DNA from: Sipunculus nudus
Lineage: Eukaryota; Annelida; Sipuncula; Golfingiida; Sipunculidae
Length of the DNA stretch: 64,000 nt
Direction of reading: 5' to 3'
NCBI GenBank assembly: GCA_026874595.1
Contig: CM049318.1
Location: forward strand, 56,773,750-56,837,749
Position 1 is the stretch's first letter. Every line of letters begins with the position of its first letter. A program made the position numbers and the translations under genes. The notes under the pieces are model-generated. The model was not told where the DNA came from. It did not search any database and saw only the letters and a list, made by a program, of their open reading frames with translations. Shown here piece by piece: positions 1-12,500 of this stretch.

Positions 1-340
1 AGCTCTAAGTTCTTCTAGTACTGTGAAACGTGGCATTCTTATCGATCATGAGTGGTTTTATCATGTAATAATAACTGATTGCAGTACCTGTATATCGTTT
101 GTAATTTTCACACATTTTATCTGTTTTTGAGATTACCAAATTACAGCAATGGCGCCAGTAACAATATAGCTGAGTCTTGGGTGTACTACAGGGCGTGAAT
201 TGTAATGATTGGACGCAGGAACCTTAGAAACCTGATGTCCATGGAGGTCCAGGAAAAATCCTTGTGTAAAAATTGAAATAACGATATTTTCATCATTAAA
301 ACAAGTAGTAAATGTATGATCATAAATCATCAAAAATGAA
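1..340. repeat. Duplicated downstream flank of the Ig-gene family
   Basis: Homologous to 17455-17765, with substitutions and short indels. A further short match (about 745-800 with 17770-17850, around CGTCAGTCAGCT) suggests the homology continues and is broken by a SINE. It lies downstream of gene A. Confidence 0.6.
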
Positions 341-499
341 CCTATTATTATTTTTTTAAATGCTGATTTATTCAATTCTGAATCTCAGTATGTACATCTG
401 CAGAGTTTACATTTCGGTTTGGGATTACTTGACAGGGCGGTAGCACTCGCTTCCTATCATTGTTATTTTGTATCCTGGTGTCACCCAGGCCCGATGTCT

Positions 500-738
500 A
501 CCACACCTGCGGTCCAAGGTGTATAATCATCCTAATTTCACCTAATAACACCGAGGAACCCCCAAAGACGTACTCGTATGTGAGTTATAGACGGCTGTGA
601 GGCACAGCCTTCCCATTAAGCCTGCAGAGCGCTCATCCTGGGCGGGGGCCGACCGTGAAAAACCTCACCGCCTCGGCTGAGATTCGAACCCACGATATCC
701 CAGCTTTGAGTCCTGCGCTCTATCCCTGATCCACAGAA
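500..738 (-). repeat. tRNA-derived SINE
   Basis: The reverse strand from about 738 shows a tRNA-like head: a degenerate A box (GGATCAGGGATAGAGCGC) and a good B box (GGGTTCGAATC, near 686-696), followed by a GC-rich body toward 500. The far end is not defined. Confidence 0.55.
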
Positions 739-800
739 ACCTATTTTATACTGTCATACCACCATACTTCCTAAACGTCAGTCAGCTTGTAGTCACTCAG

Positions 801-1507
801 TGTCAGAGACTGCAGCTTCCGCGTACAACAAGCTAGCTCCATTTTGCAACATTTTTTCTGATCATAGTAACAATTTTAAGAAACTCCAGGAATCAAATTC
901 CTTTTAATGTGGACATTAAATTAAGTAACATGGCTTCATGGTCTGATATCCTAAACACTTTATCTTGCAGGTCTTCTGGGCCATTTCATTCGTGCAGCTT
1001 TGTTCAGCTCCCAAGGGAACATAAATCCAAGCAGACATAAAGACACTAGAACTAGATGGACCGTACCTATTCAATCCTGGATGGTTGGGACGTATTCTTA
1101 TAGTAAATACGTTGACAGAGAGTTCTACCAGAATGGGGCACAGGTAAGTCCAGCATAAACGCACTGACCATTGGTAACATCTGAGTAACATGAAATGCAT
1201 ATAATTTGTTTCTCAGGTCCTCGTAGAAACGAGATCTGTATGGGTAAGATATATATATATATATATATTACAGGAGTAAGTACCCGCTTGCTGACCTAAT
1301 ATGAGAACATGGTATTCAGTACAGGCAATTTCTATTTGGTAAATTATTAATTTGATTGGAACAGAAACATGATCTACTGCATCCCGTGGTGTTCTGTTGC
1401 ATTTGTATTAGGTTAAGCTTTCATAAATATGAATATATGAATGAATAAGGTAAAAGGATGTTCAAGCAAAGGTAATGTATATATACGAGTTATAAATATT
1501 TATGTAT

Positions 1508-1549
<42 letters not shown>

Positions 1550-1583
1550 TGTTATAGCCGTATTAGTGTGTAGTTGAAACGAA
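801..1583. other. No gene seen; AT-rich with (TA)n
   Basis: Only short chance reading frames. A (TA)n tract lies at about 1511-1547, just before the Penelope-like element. Confidence 0.5.
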
Positions 1584-1887
1584 GGTTAAGATAAACAGTG
1601 ACGCCTTTATAGATTTACTAATTTATTAAATCTGGACAAAACCTGAACACCCCCGACAGGACGTAACCCCAAATTAGATATTATTATAAACACATTTAAA
1701 AATATGATCAATTCAGATGTTTTGAAAAGAACAACCCAATTAACAAATAATCGTACTTATTATGAACATAAAGCCATTACACAATAAAATAATTAGGAAA
1801 TAATCATCAGATCTGCCAATAAAGGAGTCGCCACTGTAATTCTGGACAAAACAGATAACATTAAAGAGGCCTACCGACAACTCAATA

Positions 1888-3606
1888 ATGAAAAAATATT
1901 ACAGAATATTAGACGGGTATTCAACTGAAAATTCTCGAAAGATAAAACTCATGTTTCCTTTTCCAAAACATTCAGCTGGAACTATTCAGGTATATACCCG
2001 AAAACCCAAAACCAGGCATATTTACACGCTCCCAAAAATCTATAAAAAAGACAATCCAGGCAGATCAATTATTTTCGGTATAGGAACTCATAGTGAACTA
2101 ATTTCTGGATTTGTGGAAACAAATCTAAAACCTATCGTTCAAAATTCTAATAGCTATGTTGGCGACACTACAGACTTACTTAAGAAAGTTAACATGATCG
2201 ATAATATTGCGGAAACAGAATATTGGTAACTATGGATATCGAAAGTTTATACACTAATATACCTAACACGGATGGCCTTAAGACATGCATGAATCTTCTC
2301 AATGATAATAATAATACACATAATAATATAACACCGGAAATCACCACTGATTTGGCTGAATTTATCCTCACACACAATTATTTTGAATTCGAAGAAAATA
2401 TTTATCTCCAAATAATGGGCACAGCTATGTGTACACGTATGGCACCACAATATGCTAATTGCATTATGATTACCTTAGAGGAAGATTTCTTGGCAAATTA
2501 ATCTCTTAAACCACTTATTTATCTAATATACTTTGACGAAATTTTTCTAATTTGGCACCACGGCGAAAAAAAAACTTTTAGAATTTTACAATAAGTTCAC
2601 TAGTCACCACCCTGACATAAATCCTAAACTTTAATATTCTACCAATACTATTAATTTTCTGGAAACAACTATTAAACTAACCGACGGAAATATCCAGACT
2701 TCACTTAACCGTTAACGTACTGATCGCCACAACTTTATACATCCTGCTAGGTCTCATCCACCCAACGTCGGCAAATCTATCATTTATAGTCAATCCCTAA
2801 GATACAACAGGATATGCTCGGAACAAACTGACAGGGATCAACAACTGCTTAAACTAAAGAAAGCATTCATCAGCATGGGATACAAACGACATAAAGTAGA
2901 AAAACAACCAATGCCATCCAAATTCCATGTGAAAATTTATTGAAGAAAACTCCGAAGAAAAATGAACTTAACCTTATAGCACTGGTTGTAAGTTACCATC
3001 CGCATCTTAAGCATTGAAAGAGAGTTGCTCATGAGTTACAACCCCTTCTAACTGCGGACCCTGTCCTTTCTAAGATCTTTCCAGAACGACCCATATTGGC
3101 CTATAAACAACCAAGGAATCTTTGCAACCATTTAGTAAAATACAAAATCACCCCGAAAAAAAAGCATTCAAAATGGTACGTTTCCATGTAAAAGACCACG
3201 CTGCCTCACGTGCCCCCTTATTGTCCAAGGCGATAATGTTCAAATTAACGGGAAAACCTGCACTATTCATGGCAAATTTACATGCCCTAGCAAAGTAACC
3301 GTTTACTTAATTACATGTATTTTAAGTCCGAAAGCCATATACATCGGCGACACTAGTCATAGATTAAGCATGAAAATAAATGGCCATAGGCACTCTATTA
3401 ACTCCAATCAAAAACTCACTCCAGTGGGCACACACTTCTCACAAACTGGACACAATGCGGAGCATATGAGGACACACATACTAAAGGGAGATCTCATGGA
3501 CACAAGGTTAAGACAAATTTGGGAATTAAAATTCATAAATAAATTAATCTGTATACAAAATGGCCTCAATCAAGACGAAGGTTACTTGGCACACTATCAG
3601 CATTAA
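1888..3606 (+). pseudogene. Penelope-like reverse transcriptase / GIY-YIG endonuclease, broken
   Basis: 1888-2229 encodes IYTLPKIYKKDNPGRSIIFG and SYVGDTTDLLKKVN, typical of the Penelope RT. 2223-2501, in another frame, carries the first catalytic region (VTMDIESLYTNIP) and LQIMGTAMCTRMAPQYAN. The active-site motif near 2530 reads YFDE instead of Y-x-D-D. Further RT pieces up to about 3120 are split by stops. Around 3300-3606 is the endonuclease-like part (AIYIGDTSHRLSMKINGHRH, then GTHFSQTGH). Several stops and frameshifts: not functional. Confidence 0.8.
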
Positions 3607-4774
3607 TCTCTATATAAAAATAATCCCTGCTAGCCACTGGTGATCATTCAATCTTTTTTTCCCACTTTATTTTTTACTTTGTTTCTGTCACTTCTTTCTT
3701 ATTTACTTTATCACTTTGTTTTCATCTTTACCATGTTATAATTTCTCCCTTTACCCTATAACCTGCCCCTTTTTCTCCAGTATTATTTCTATTTATTTCT
3801 ACTATCATTATTATTAATGTTATTATTATTCCTGATTCTGTTTCTTATTACTTTACCATTTGCATTATTTTCGGGAACATATTTTCTCCTAATCCTTCGA
3901 TTGCTTAATATGTATAACTTATATTATATTCAAGAGGATCACTCCTCTGTTTTAATGTTTCTACTGTCTGAATTACTTTATCTCTTTTTAAATTATTCGT
4001 TTAAACTTTATAGTACACTTTTGTTAGATTATTATTAATATTATTTTTATTCATATTATTATTATTATAATTATAATTATTTTTATTATAATTATTATTA
4101 CTATTATTTCTATTATTATTATTATCATTATCAGTTTCATAATAAAAATAATAATAATAATAAATATTATTATTATTTTTATTGTTAGCAGTATTATGTT
4201 TGTTATTTTGTTTATATCTATTACAACATTTTTTGCATAATCATCACTTGTTTTATTTTTCTAAATTTAGCTTTATTATGTAACTAACGTTTATGTTTAT
4301 TCTTTTCCTTTGCATACCGGCGGTATAGCATGGAACATCTATCGGGGCCGATGGTCGAGCTAACTCCTGGGCCGAACAGAGAAAAAAACGTACCTCCCCC
4401 TCCTTCATTGAGGGAGGAGGGTTGGGTATCCGGTTCGCGGCACACCCTCGACCGATTAAACGGACTGATTTTGGCAATGGACAGGCGACTCGGTTAGGGA
4501 CTACTATTGGAAATGGCGGGCTGTACCACGGAGGGCCGCACTTTGGACCAGGCGACCCTTCGACGTTACGTCATAAAATGGATGACGTCGACCTTCATTC
4601 GGTTTCCCGGAATTCCCGAGTGAGGCGATGTGTACTCACTCTACCCCGCACACCCAGGGGGTTATAATATTACTAAATATCCGATCAGCATGTTAATACA
4701 CTGTTTCTGGCATTATGGACTCTATACATTGTCGTTCCATCATATAAAATCTCTACAAGTTCCCACTTAATTAC

Positions 4775-4816
4775 CACCTGACGAAGAAGCCTGTGTGCTT
4801 CGAAAGCTCGTGCGTA
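4775..4816 (+). ncRNA. Candidate hammerhead ribozyme motif in the Penelope-like element
   Basis: Conserved CUGANGA box at 4778-4784 and GAAA at 4802-4805, separated by a perfect 5-bp stem (GAAGC 4786-4790, GCTTC 4797-4801). A UC cleavage-type dinucleotide (4808-4809) is followed by GTG, which pairs with CAC at 4775-4777. Helix III would be the palindrome AGCT, as in minimal dimer-type hammerheads. One extra A (4785) is off consensus. Penelope-like elements are known to carry hammerheads in this position. Confidence 0.4.
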
Positions 4817-4857
4817 AATAAACTGGTATACCTAAAAGGCGTCACTGTTTATCTTAA

Positions 4858-4860
<3 letters not shown>

Positions 4861-4940
<80 letters not shown>
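4861..4940. repeat. (TC)n followed by (TA)n microsatellite
   Basis: About 29 bases of TC and about 50 bases of TA directly after the Penelope-like element. Confidence 0.9.
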
Positions 4941-4941
<1 letters not shown>

Positions 4942-5107
4942 TCGAACCCTTTTAATCCTGCATCTGATAATACGGCATTTATAACCCAACATATTCCTTG
5001 AAAACGGATTTCCCTTTAATAAATTTTTAGGTCCTTATCTAGCATTTTGCTTAATCCGGCTCAAGAACCTACTTCCCTAACTAGACCAAACCCGTCCTTC
5101 TACCAAA

Positions 5108-5160
5108 CAGCCCCAATCTGTGTCTTGTATCCTGTATCCTGTATCCTGTATCCTGTATCC
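5108..5160. repeat. 7-bp tandem repeat (GTATCCT)
   Basis: About five to six near-perfect copies of a heptamer. Confidence 0.85.
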
Positions 5161-6520
5161 AGTGTTCTAGCTCATCTGCTAATCGAAAACCCGCTGATTG
5201 TTGATGTTGCAGTTACAACGGGTGACATGCTCAGAAATGCAAGATCATGATGATGACGATGAATGTAATTTGAACACGGTCAAAGAACAATCACCTACAG
5301 CTAAAATCGCAAGATTTGCAAGATTTGCGATCAGGTCTTGAACACACAGACAAAGCCCCAGGATATCAGCGAGCGCGATTTGAAGTTATTTCGCAACATG
5401 TGTTCCAGGCTTAACGCAGGAGCTGTTCGCGACGACAAGCAGCGTACTCTGGGCAGGTTTTTCAGCGCTTTTTATCTCAGTTGAATTTTACCCCTGAGTA
5501 AACCGGTTAATGAATATACATGTAAATGTACATCGTATTTATCTAATTATTATAGTGATTCCCTCGTTTTACTTCATTTACATGTTACTATAATCCGGTG
5601 GAACTTTTGTTATTGAGTAAAATACATTTTGCACAATCGCTGATAGCTTACTTTACTTCATATATTTTTGTATGCATATTTTAGATTATATAATTCATTT
5701 TAAATTCGTATTCAAGGTGCAGCAAGCATTGCTGTGCATTGTGTGCGCATGTGTGTTTGTGTCCTGTTTGGGAGTCTGTCCTTACCTTATTCTCTTTTCT
5801 AACAAGTGGATAGGGGTATTGCTTCTAAGCTCTAACTTTAATCTCTGTTTAACCAAGTGATGCGTTTAATCAGCAACTTATGTAAATACCTAAGTAGAAT
5901 AACATATCACAGATTAAATCAGTCCATATTTTTGTTTTTCTTATTGATCTGTTTACTTTATGTAATATAAATTATTTTCGTCGAAATGGTATTCATGATA
6001 ACCAAACAACTCCCAAATTAAGAATGTTTGGATTATCTTAGACACATTCACTTTGGGAAGTTCAGAATTCCTTATTCCAGATTATTTTTCAGATACAGAG
6101 AAAGAGTGCAAAGCGGTTCCCAGTTTGCACAATAACCCGTCACTTAACATAGGGACTGACGTTAATGGCTTCTGTTTCGTTGTCTCGTCGTACAGCTTTA
6201 TGTAAGACGGATTTTGGAGGCCCTTGTGTCATTAATTCACAATGACAGTTTCTTTTCTGTTCACAATCATCACGAAACGTTTAGGCGTCTCTGGGGTTCT
6301 AGTTTAGTGTTTCATGTAATTCGATGAATTGTAAATATAGATTTCAGGTTGTTTCTTAGTTATACGACAATCTGTTTGTAAAGACTGGTTACATGCTGCA
6401 GCGTTAGTGAAACAAACCCTCAGACATTGGGAAATAAAATGAAAAACTTATTACACTTGATGAACTAGGAATTAGTTACTACATCGATTACTGTGATTCG
6501 CAGAATAATGTTGTTCCCTG
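5161..6520. other. Downstream of gene A; nothing further recognised
   Basis: AT-rich, short frames only. It may include the 3' UTR of gene A, whose stop is at 6521. Confidence 0.4.
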
Positions 6521-9500
6521 TTAACGTCGGGCATTCCGCCAGCATTTACACAGTACAACCAAGAAGGTCAAGAAGGAGGCCGACACCACAAAGAAAAAGG
6601 TGGGCAGTAACACCCTCCACTCATCTATTGCCGGATGTCCAGCAGTGACCCGATAAGTATTCAGGGCTGTAATAGAGAAAAGCAAATGATTAATAGTTAT
6701 GTCTTAAAATAGAATAGAGTGATGAACGGTTCCAGAATATATTAAACTGAATTTGTTTTACACTCCATAACTTTGTGCTAACTTTTAAATCTCACTCTGA
6801 TCAAATAACAATTAAAAATAACATGACATTTATTTATATTATGCTAGCGGTTCATAAACAACCATAAAATGAATATTACATACTATTTTGACTGAACGTA
6901 AATCGTCAATTCCATCAACATTAAACACTTGCAGCATAACAAATGCAAGGGTAATACTTGATGCGGTGGAAGCTTTTAAACCTTATACATCGTCACAGTT
7001 TTATGAGGGAATGGACGGATCCTCTTGTAGAAATCAATCCAATCTCTGATTCCTTTGCTTTAGTATATCTAATACTTATAAAAGGAATTCGGTCAACATT
7101 TGTTCGCAATGTTCTCTGAAACCACATTGCGTATGACACTGTGGCATGCCTCATTTTAAAGGTTATTATTCGCGCAGTGACATAGGCGATATGAGAATTA
7201 ATAATTTTTAATATACACATCATTTTGAGTGATATTTCCCCTTTTTCTTACTTGCGTGGAGGTTGAACCGAGCACGGCCGAATTGCCTTAGACGATACCC
7301 GGAATGCGTGCATCGTGGTCACTCAACCACACGATTAAGGATTATTGTTCATATGAATAACGCTTGCTTTCAGTGAGGGATGTGAGCATGTCTGGCCTTT
7401 CATTGGACTCAGACTCTCACCCACCTGCGTGGTCAGTAAAAGTGAAAAACACATGCTTCTCGCTTTATGAAATGAATGGTTCAACCTAGAAGGATTAAAG
7501 ACAAAACCTAATTCAAGGTCCCAATTGTAGGAACCGGTGTTGGGTGGGGTGGTGGCGGGGGTTTCTGATACGATGAAAAAAATAAGGTTACGGCGAATGA
7601 AAATGGGATACAGACCCTCTGCATGGAGTCCCATTGGGTCCGCTTCTACTACTTAGCACCCCCCCCCCCCACCCCATCGGAAAATGCCCCTGCGTCTCAT
7701 TCCGGTTCGTAATGTAAACATCATCACTGACCAGATCTTTAACGCTTTAACGTAAACTCACCGGGGCATGACTTTTTGCCACGAGCACAGTGCCACAAAA
7801 TAAATGTTAAGATTATTTGTACATATCTTATTGCGAGAGTATCCCAATGAAAACCAATTTTTTTTTACTTTTAGTATAAACAATGAGCCAACATTCCACA
7901 TCTCACTAAATATATCTCCCCAACCCCGGTAAAAAGCCCGGTATACCGGGTTTATCAGCTAGTATATATATATTTATATATATTGTTCGCAATGTTCTCT
8001 AAAACTGCGTTGTGCACAATACTGTGCCATACATCATTTTAATGGTTATTATCCCCTCAGTGACATAGGCGATATGAAAATAAATAATTTTTAATGAACA
8101 TACAATTTTTAGTGATTTTTCCGGGTTTTTTTTTTACCGAGCACAGCCGAACTGCCTTCGCCAATCACCGGAATGCGTGCATCGTGGTCACTTAACCTCT
8201 AACACTAAGGACTATTGTTCATATGAATAACGCTTGCTTTCAATGAGGGATTTGACCCACGTGCGTGGTCAGTAAAGGAGAAAAACACATGTTTCTCGCT
8301 TTATGAAATGGAGAGTTCAACCCAGGAGGATTAATGACTAAACCTAATTCAAGGTCCCAATTTCAGGAAAAAGGGCTGGGGTAGGGTTGGGTGGGGGTGG
8401 TTGCGGGGGTTTCAGGCATCAAAATTTGTCTGATACAATGCAAAAAAGGTTGCGGTGGCTGAAAATGGGATACGGACCCACTGCATGGAGCCCCGTTTGG
8501 GTCCGCTTCTGCTACTTACGATATATGCATATTTCTGTTTGCTTCTTCAGGAACAGTTTCCTTGCAACATACATTTAATTAATCTTTTATGTGTTCCTCA
8601 CATCAACCTATTCTTTATACGACCAGCGATAGAAACCGGTCAAACACTGTATGCCTCCGCGTCTCATTCCGGTTCGCAATGTAAACCATCACTGACCAGG
8701 TCTTCAAGGTAAACAACCTATGATGTTTGCCACGAGCACAGCGCCACAAAATAACGGAAAAAAAATATTTGTACAATTGTATTCAGAGAGTATCCCAGTA
8801 AAAATCTATATTTTCTTTTAACTTTATAGTAAAAAATGAGCTAACATTCAACATCTCAGTAAATATATCTCCCAAACCCCGGTAAAACGCCCGATTTACC
8901 GGGTTTATAAGCTAGTATATATATCTATAATGTATCATATATCGATATCATATATCATGTATCGGAGGGTCATGGGTTCGATTCCCATACGGGGTGATCC
9001 GACTTTTTCTGTGTATTCTTGTTCTATATCTCCATGAGATGGACCAGCATGGCCATTTAACATCTTTCTATATAATATTTGATGCACACCATAAAAGGCC
9101 ATCAGTTTATCACTGCTACATGCAAAGTCGCCGTGTCGACACATGTAGTATGTATAATACCAGTCACAGTAGTGACGTCACTTCGCTGGTTCCTATGAAA
9201 GTGTGCTGATACACAGAGGAAGTTGGGGATCCCTGTTAGCTCAGTGGTAGAGCAGACGACCGGTAATCGGAGGGTCATGGGTTCGATTCCCATACGGGGT
9301 GATCCGACTTTTTCTGTGTATTCTTGTTCTATATCTCCATGAGATGGACCAGCATGGCCATTTAACATCTTTCTATATAATATTTGATGCACACCACAAA
9401 AGGCCATCAGTTTATCACTGCTACATGCAAAGTCGCCGTGTCGACACATGTAGTATGTATAATACCAGTCACAGTAGTGACGTCACTTCGCTGGTTCCTA

Positions 9501-12500
9501 TGAAAGTGTGCTGATACACAGAGGAAGTTGGGGATCCCTGTTAGCTCAGTGGTAGAGCAGACGACCGGTAATCGGAGGGTCATGGGTTCGATTCCCATAC
9601 GGGGTGATCCGACTTTTTCTGTGTATTCTTGTTCTATATCTCCATGAGATGGACCAGCATGGCCATTTAACATCTTTCTATATAATATTTGATGCACACC
9701 ATAAAAGGCCATCAGTTTATCACTGCTACATGCAAAGTCGCCGTGTCGACACATGTAGTATGTATAATACCAGTCACAGTAGTGACGTCACTTCGCTGGT
9801 TCCTATGAAAGTGTGCTGATACACAGAGGAAGTTGGGGATCCCTGTTAGCTCAGTGGTAGAGCAGACGACCGGTAATCGGAGGGTCATGGGTTCGATTCC
9901 CATACGGGGTGATCTGACTTTTTCTGTGTATTCTTGTTCTATATCTCCATGAGATGGACCAGCATGGCCATTTAACATCTTTCTATATAATATTTGATGC
10001 ACACCATAAAAGGCCATCAGTTTATCACTGCTACATGCAAAGTCGCCGTGTCGACACATGTAGTATGTATAATACCAGTCACAGTAGTGACGTCACTTCG
10101 CTGGTTCCTATGAAAGTGTGCTGATACACAGAGGAAGTTGGGGATCCCTGTTAGCTCAGTGGTAGAGCAGACGACCGGTAATCGGAGGGTCATGGGTTCG
10201 ATTCCCATACGGGGTGATCCGACTTTTTCTGTGTATTCTTGTTCTATATCTGTATCATATACAGTTTTTTTTACTTCATGTACTACAGAACTGTTTCGTT
10301 AGTACAGCTGACTAGCCGGCTCACTCTTCAGGTACTAACTGAACTGATCAGATATGCGGGTAAAGTTCGCAATAATAGGTAGGATTAATCTTTGGTTATT
10401 CGGTTCGGTGGGGTTGTCGTTAGGGCCCGGGTGACTATTGTGCTGGCTATTATGCTGGTTCCGTGGGGATTTGTGTGAATACTTAACGTTACAAAGCAGG
10501 TGTTTGGCCTTGTGTTTACATATGATGGTCAGTTCGCTTCTATTGTTCAAAGTGCTTTCTTCTGGTCTGCATATAATAAAATATTTTTCAGTGTTGCATA
10601 GGTTATATTTTTTTTCGTTGTGGTGGAGTAGGCTTTGCGTTTTGTGATAATTTTCCATTTGATGGCATATGGCACTTTACCTTCTTTCAAGGTCCATACA
10701 TATTGGCTTAGTGTGGTACTCTTTCTGTATTTCGTATTCTTAAAACTACTGATGTGTCCATAATATCTTGTTTTGAAGGTGTTTTCGGTCAGTCCAATAT
10801 ATGTTTCCACTTGATTATTATCTTGTCTGTTGACCGTGGCTTGGTAAACTACACTTTGTGTTAGGCATCCTTCCATTCATTTTTATTTCTCCAGTTGCAA
10901 TTTGTGCTGGTAACTTCCGTTTTTTCTTTCTCTCTTTCATGTCTTAGGAGTCTTCCGATATTATCTGTTTCATGCTTGGCATGCAGCTGTAGCTGAGTTT
11001 CACGGTGTTTCGATTCAGTATTTTATGCAGCTTGTGGTCCGGGGGAAAACACTTCTCCAGGAGTTGTAGGAACTTTTTTCCGATATTTGTTTTCACATTT
11101 GCGCTGTATGGTGGATTAAACCATGTGATGTGTCTCGTTCTTTTTCTCTTCTTACTGTTTGGGTTGGGTTGTTGTGGTTTGGAGTATTTTAGTTTGTGGT
11201 CGTATCCGCTTTTACTTAATGCATCTTGGTATGGTTGTGCAGCTCGGTCAAATACTTCGATCTGCGCTGGATGAAATGGTGGACAGTCTTTAGTTGATAC
11301 TCGCTGGTATATTCTTTATTATGGTTACTGTGTTTATGGATATAAGTTGGGATATTGTTTGGTTTCATGTATGGTTTGTATTCTCCTCTGTTCAGGTCAA
11401 TATAGTCCATATATTTATATAGGTAAATATAAAGTTAAGTAAATATATGGTAAAATTCATGAAATGCAGTTTTGCCCTCAATGTGCTTTCTGTGTTTATA
11501 CATGTTGCTGCTTGGCAAATCACAAGTCGGCATCATCCCCACAACAGTACTAAAGAAAATCAAGGTGTCCAACATATTCTGTTCAAGGCTGAACGATGGA
11601 TCCAACAATTCTGCTACACAGATGTGCTTTCGGAATCGGATAGCCAATGCATTACTATGATTGGAGCATGGACCCTAGAGGGAGCTACACTGTACATCGG
11701 CACAATATGTGGAGACAATTTTAATGATCGTGAGGAAAACAGAACTAATCTCACGGAAAGGCCACTCTTGGCGACCTGCCACTTCGTCAACTACCGACGA
11801 ATTACCAAAAGTATATTGCTTCCCCAGCCCATAAATACACTAGAGGTCAACACGGTAATTGCGGCTGGGGATACAGAATTGGTTTGCATGTTATTCATCG
11901 CCCTTTCAGGGCATTTTCCTGAGACATTTCCAAGTCGTGCTATAAAGGCTTTCCATGCTGTATCATTTTTCAGCAGATCAGTCGCAATTCCTCTTGCTCC
12001 GGAGAAAAATATTTTCAGAAAGGCCATAACTTACAGGAACAGTATTGTTCAGTCATATCTAACTTGACAGAAATCGGTTGAACTGGTAGCAACACTTATC
12101 GCTGCCAAAATATGTATGACTTTTTACGGTGCATTTTCGGTAGAAAAAAAACACTGCTTACCAAGAAAAAATAAAATCCAAGAGTCCCCGTAATTAAGGT
12201 ACGCACACAGTAAAAATATGTGCACCACATATTTCCACTTATTCCATATTTTGGAGTAATATGTCATTTTTCAGCCAACTGGCAATTAAAGTCCACCCGT
12301 AGCACATTTGTAATTTGTCACGACATTTTAAAATTTATAATAACTAGAACATTTAAGACACGTTAAGAACAATACATGCCAGGTTCGTAATTGATAACCT
12401 GAAAGTCAACACATTACGAAAAGGGCTTTTCCAGAAACATACTTAAAACGAAATCACCAAAAAGTACAATAGTAAAATATGGCTCCTGCTTTATATCAAA

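Larger units (their letters stand above)
1584..4859 (+). mobile_element. Decayed Penelope-like retroelement with 25-bp inverted ends
   Basis: Bounded by a perfect 25-bp inverted repeat: 1584-1608 (starts GGTTAAGATAAACAGTG) and 4835-4859 (ends CTGTTTATCTTAACC). Inside are Penelope-type reverse transcriptase blocks followed by a GIY-YIG-like block, then a T/A-rich stretch (about 3650-4260, many TATTATTATT runs) and a GC-rich stretch (about 4310-4665). A hammerhead-like motif sits just inside the right end. (TC)n and (TA)n follow directly. Confidence 0.75.
8961..10250 (+). repeat. Tandem array of 305-bp units, about 4.2 copies, each with a tRNA-like gene
   Basis: Units begin at 8961, 9266, 9571 and 9876, with a partial unit from 10181. 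They are almost identical (I see only isolated differences, e.g. CACCACAAAAG in place of CACCATAAAAG, and GATCTG in place of GATCCG). Each full head has an A box (TAGCTCAGTGG) and B box (GGTTCGATTCC), and a TTTTT pol III stop follows about 8 bases after the tRNA-like 3' end. Each spacer also holds two perfect palindromes (see findings). Confidence 0.9.

Noticed and set aside
8994-10208. Repeated 63-115-codon frames on both strands
   Set aside because: They are the same 305-bp tandem unit read in fixed frames and stem from the tRNA-like array, not protein genes.
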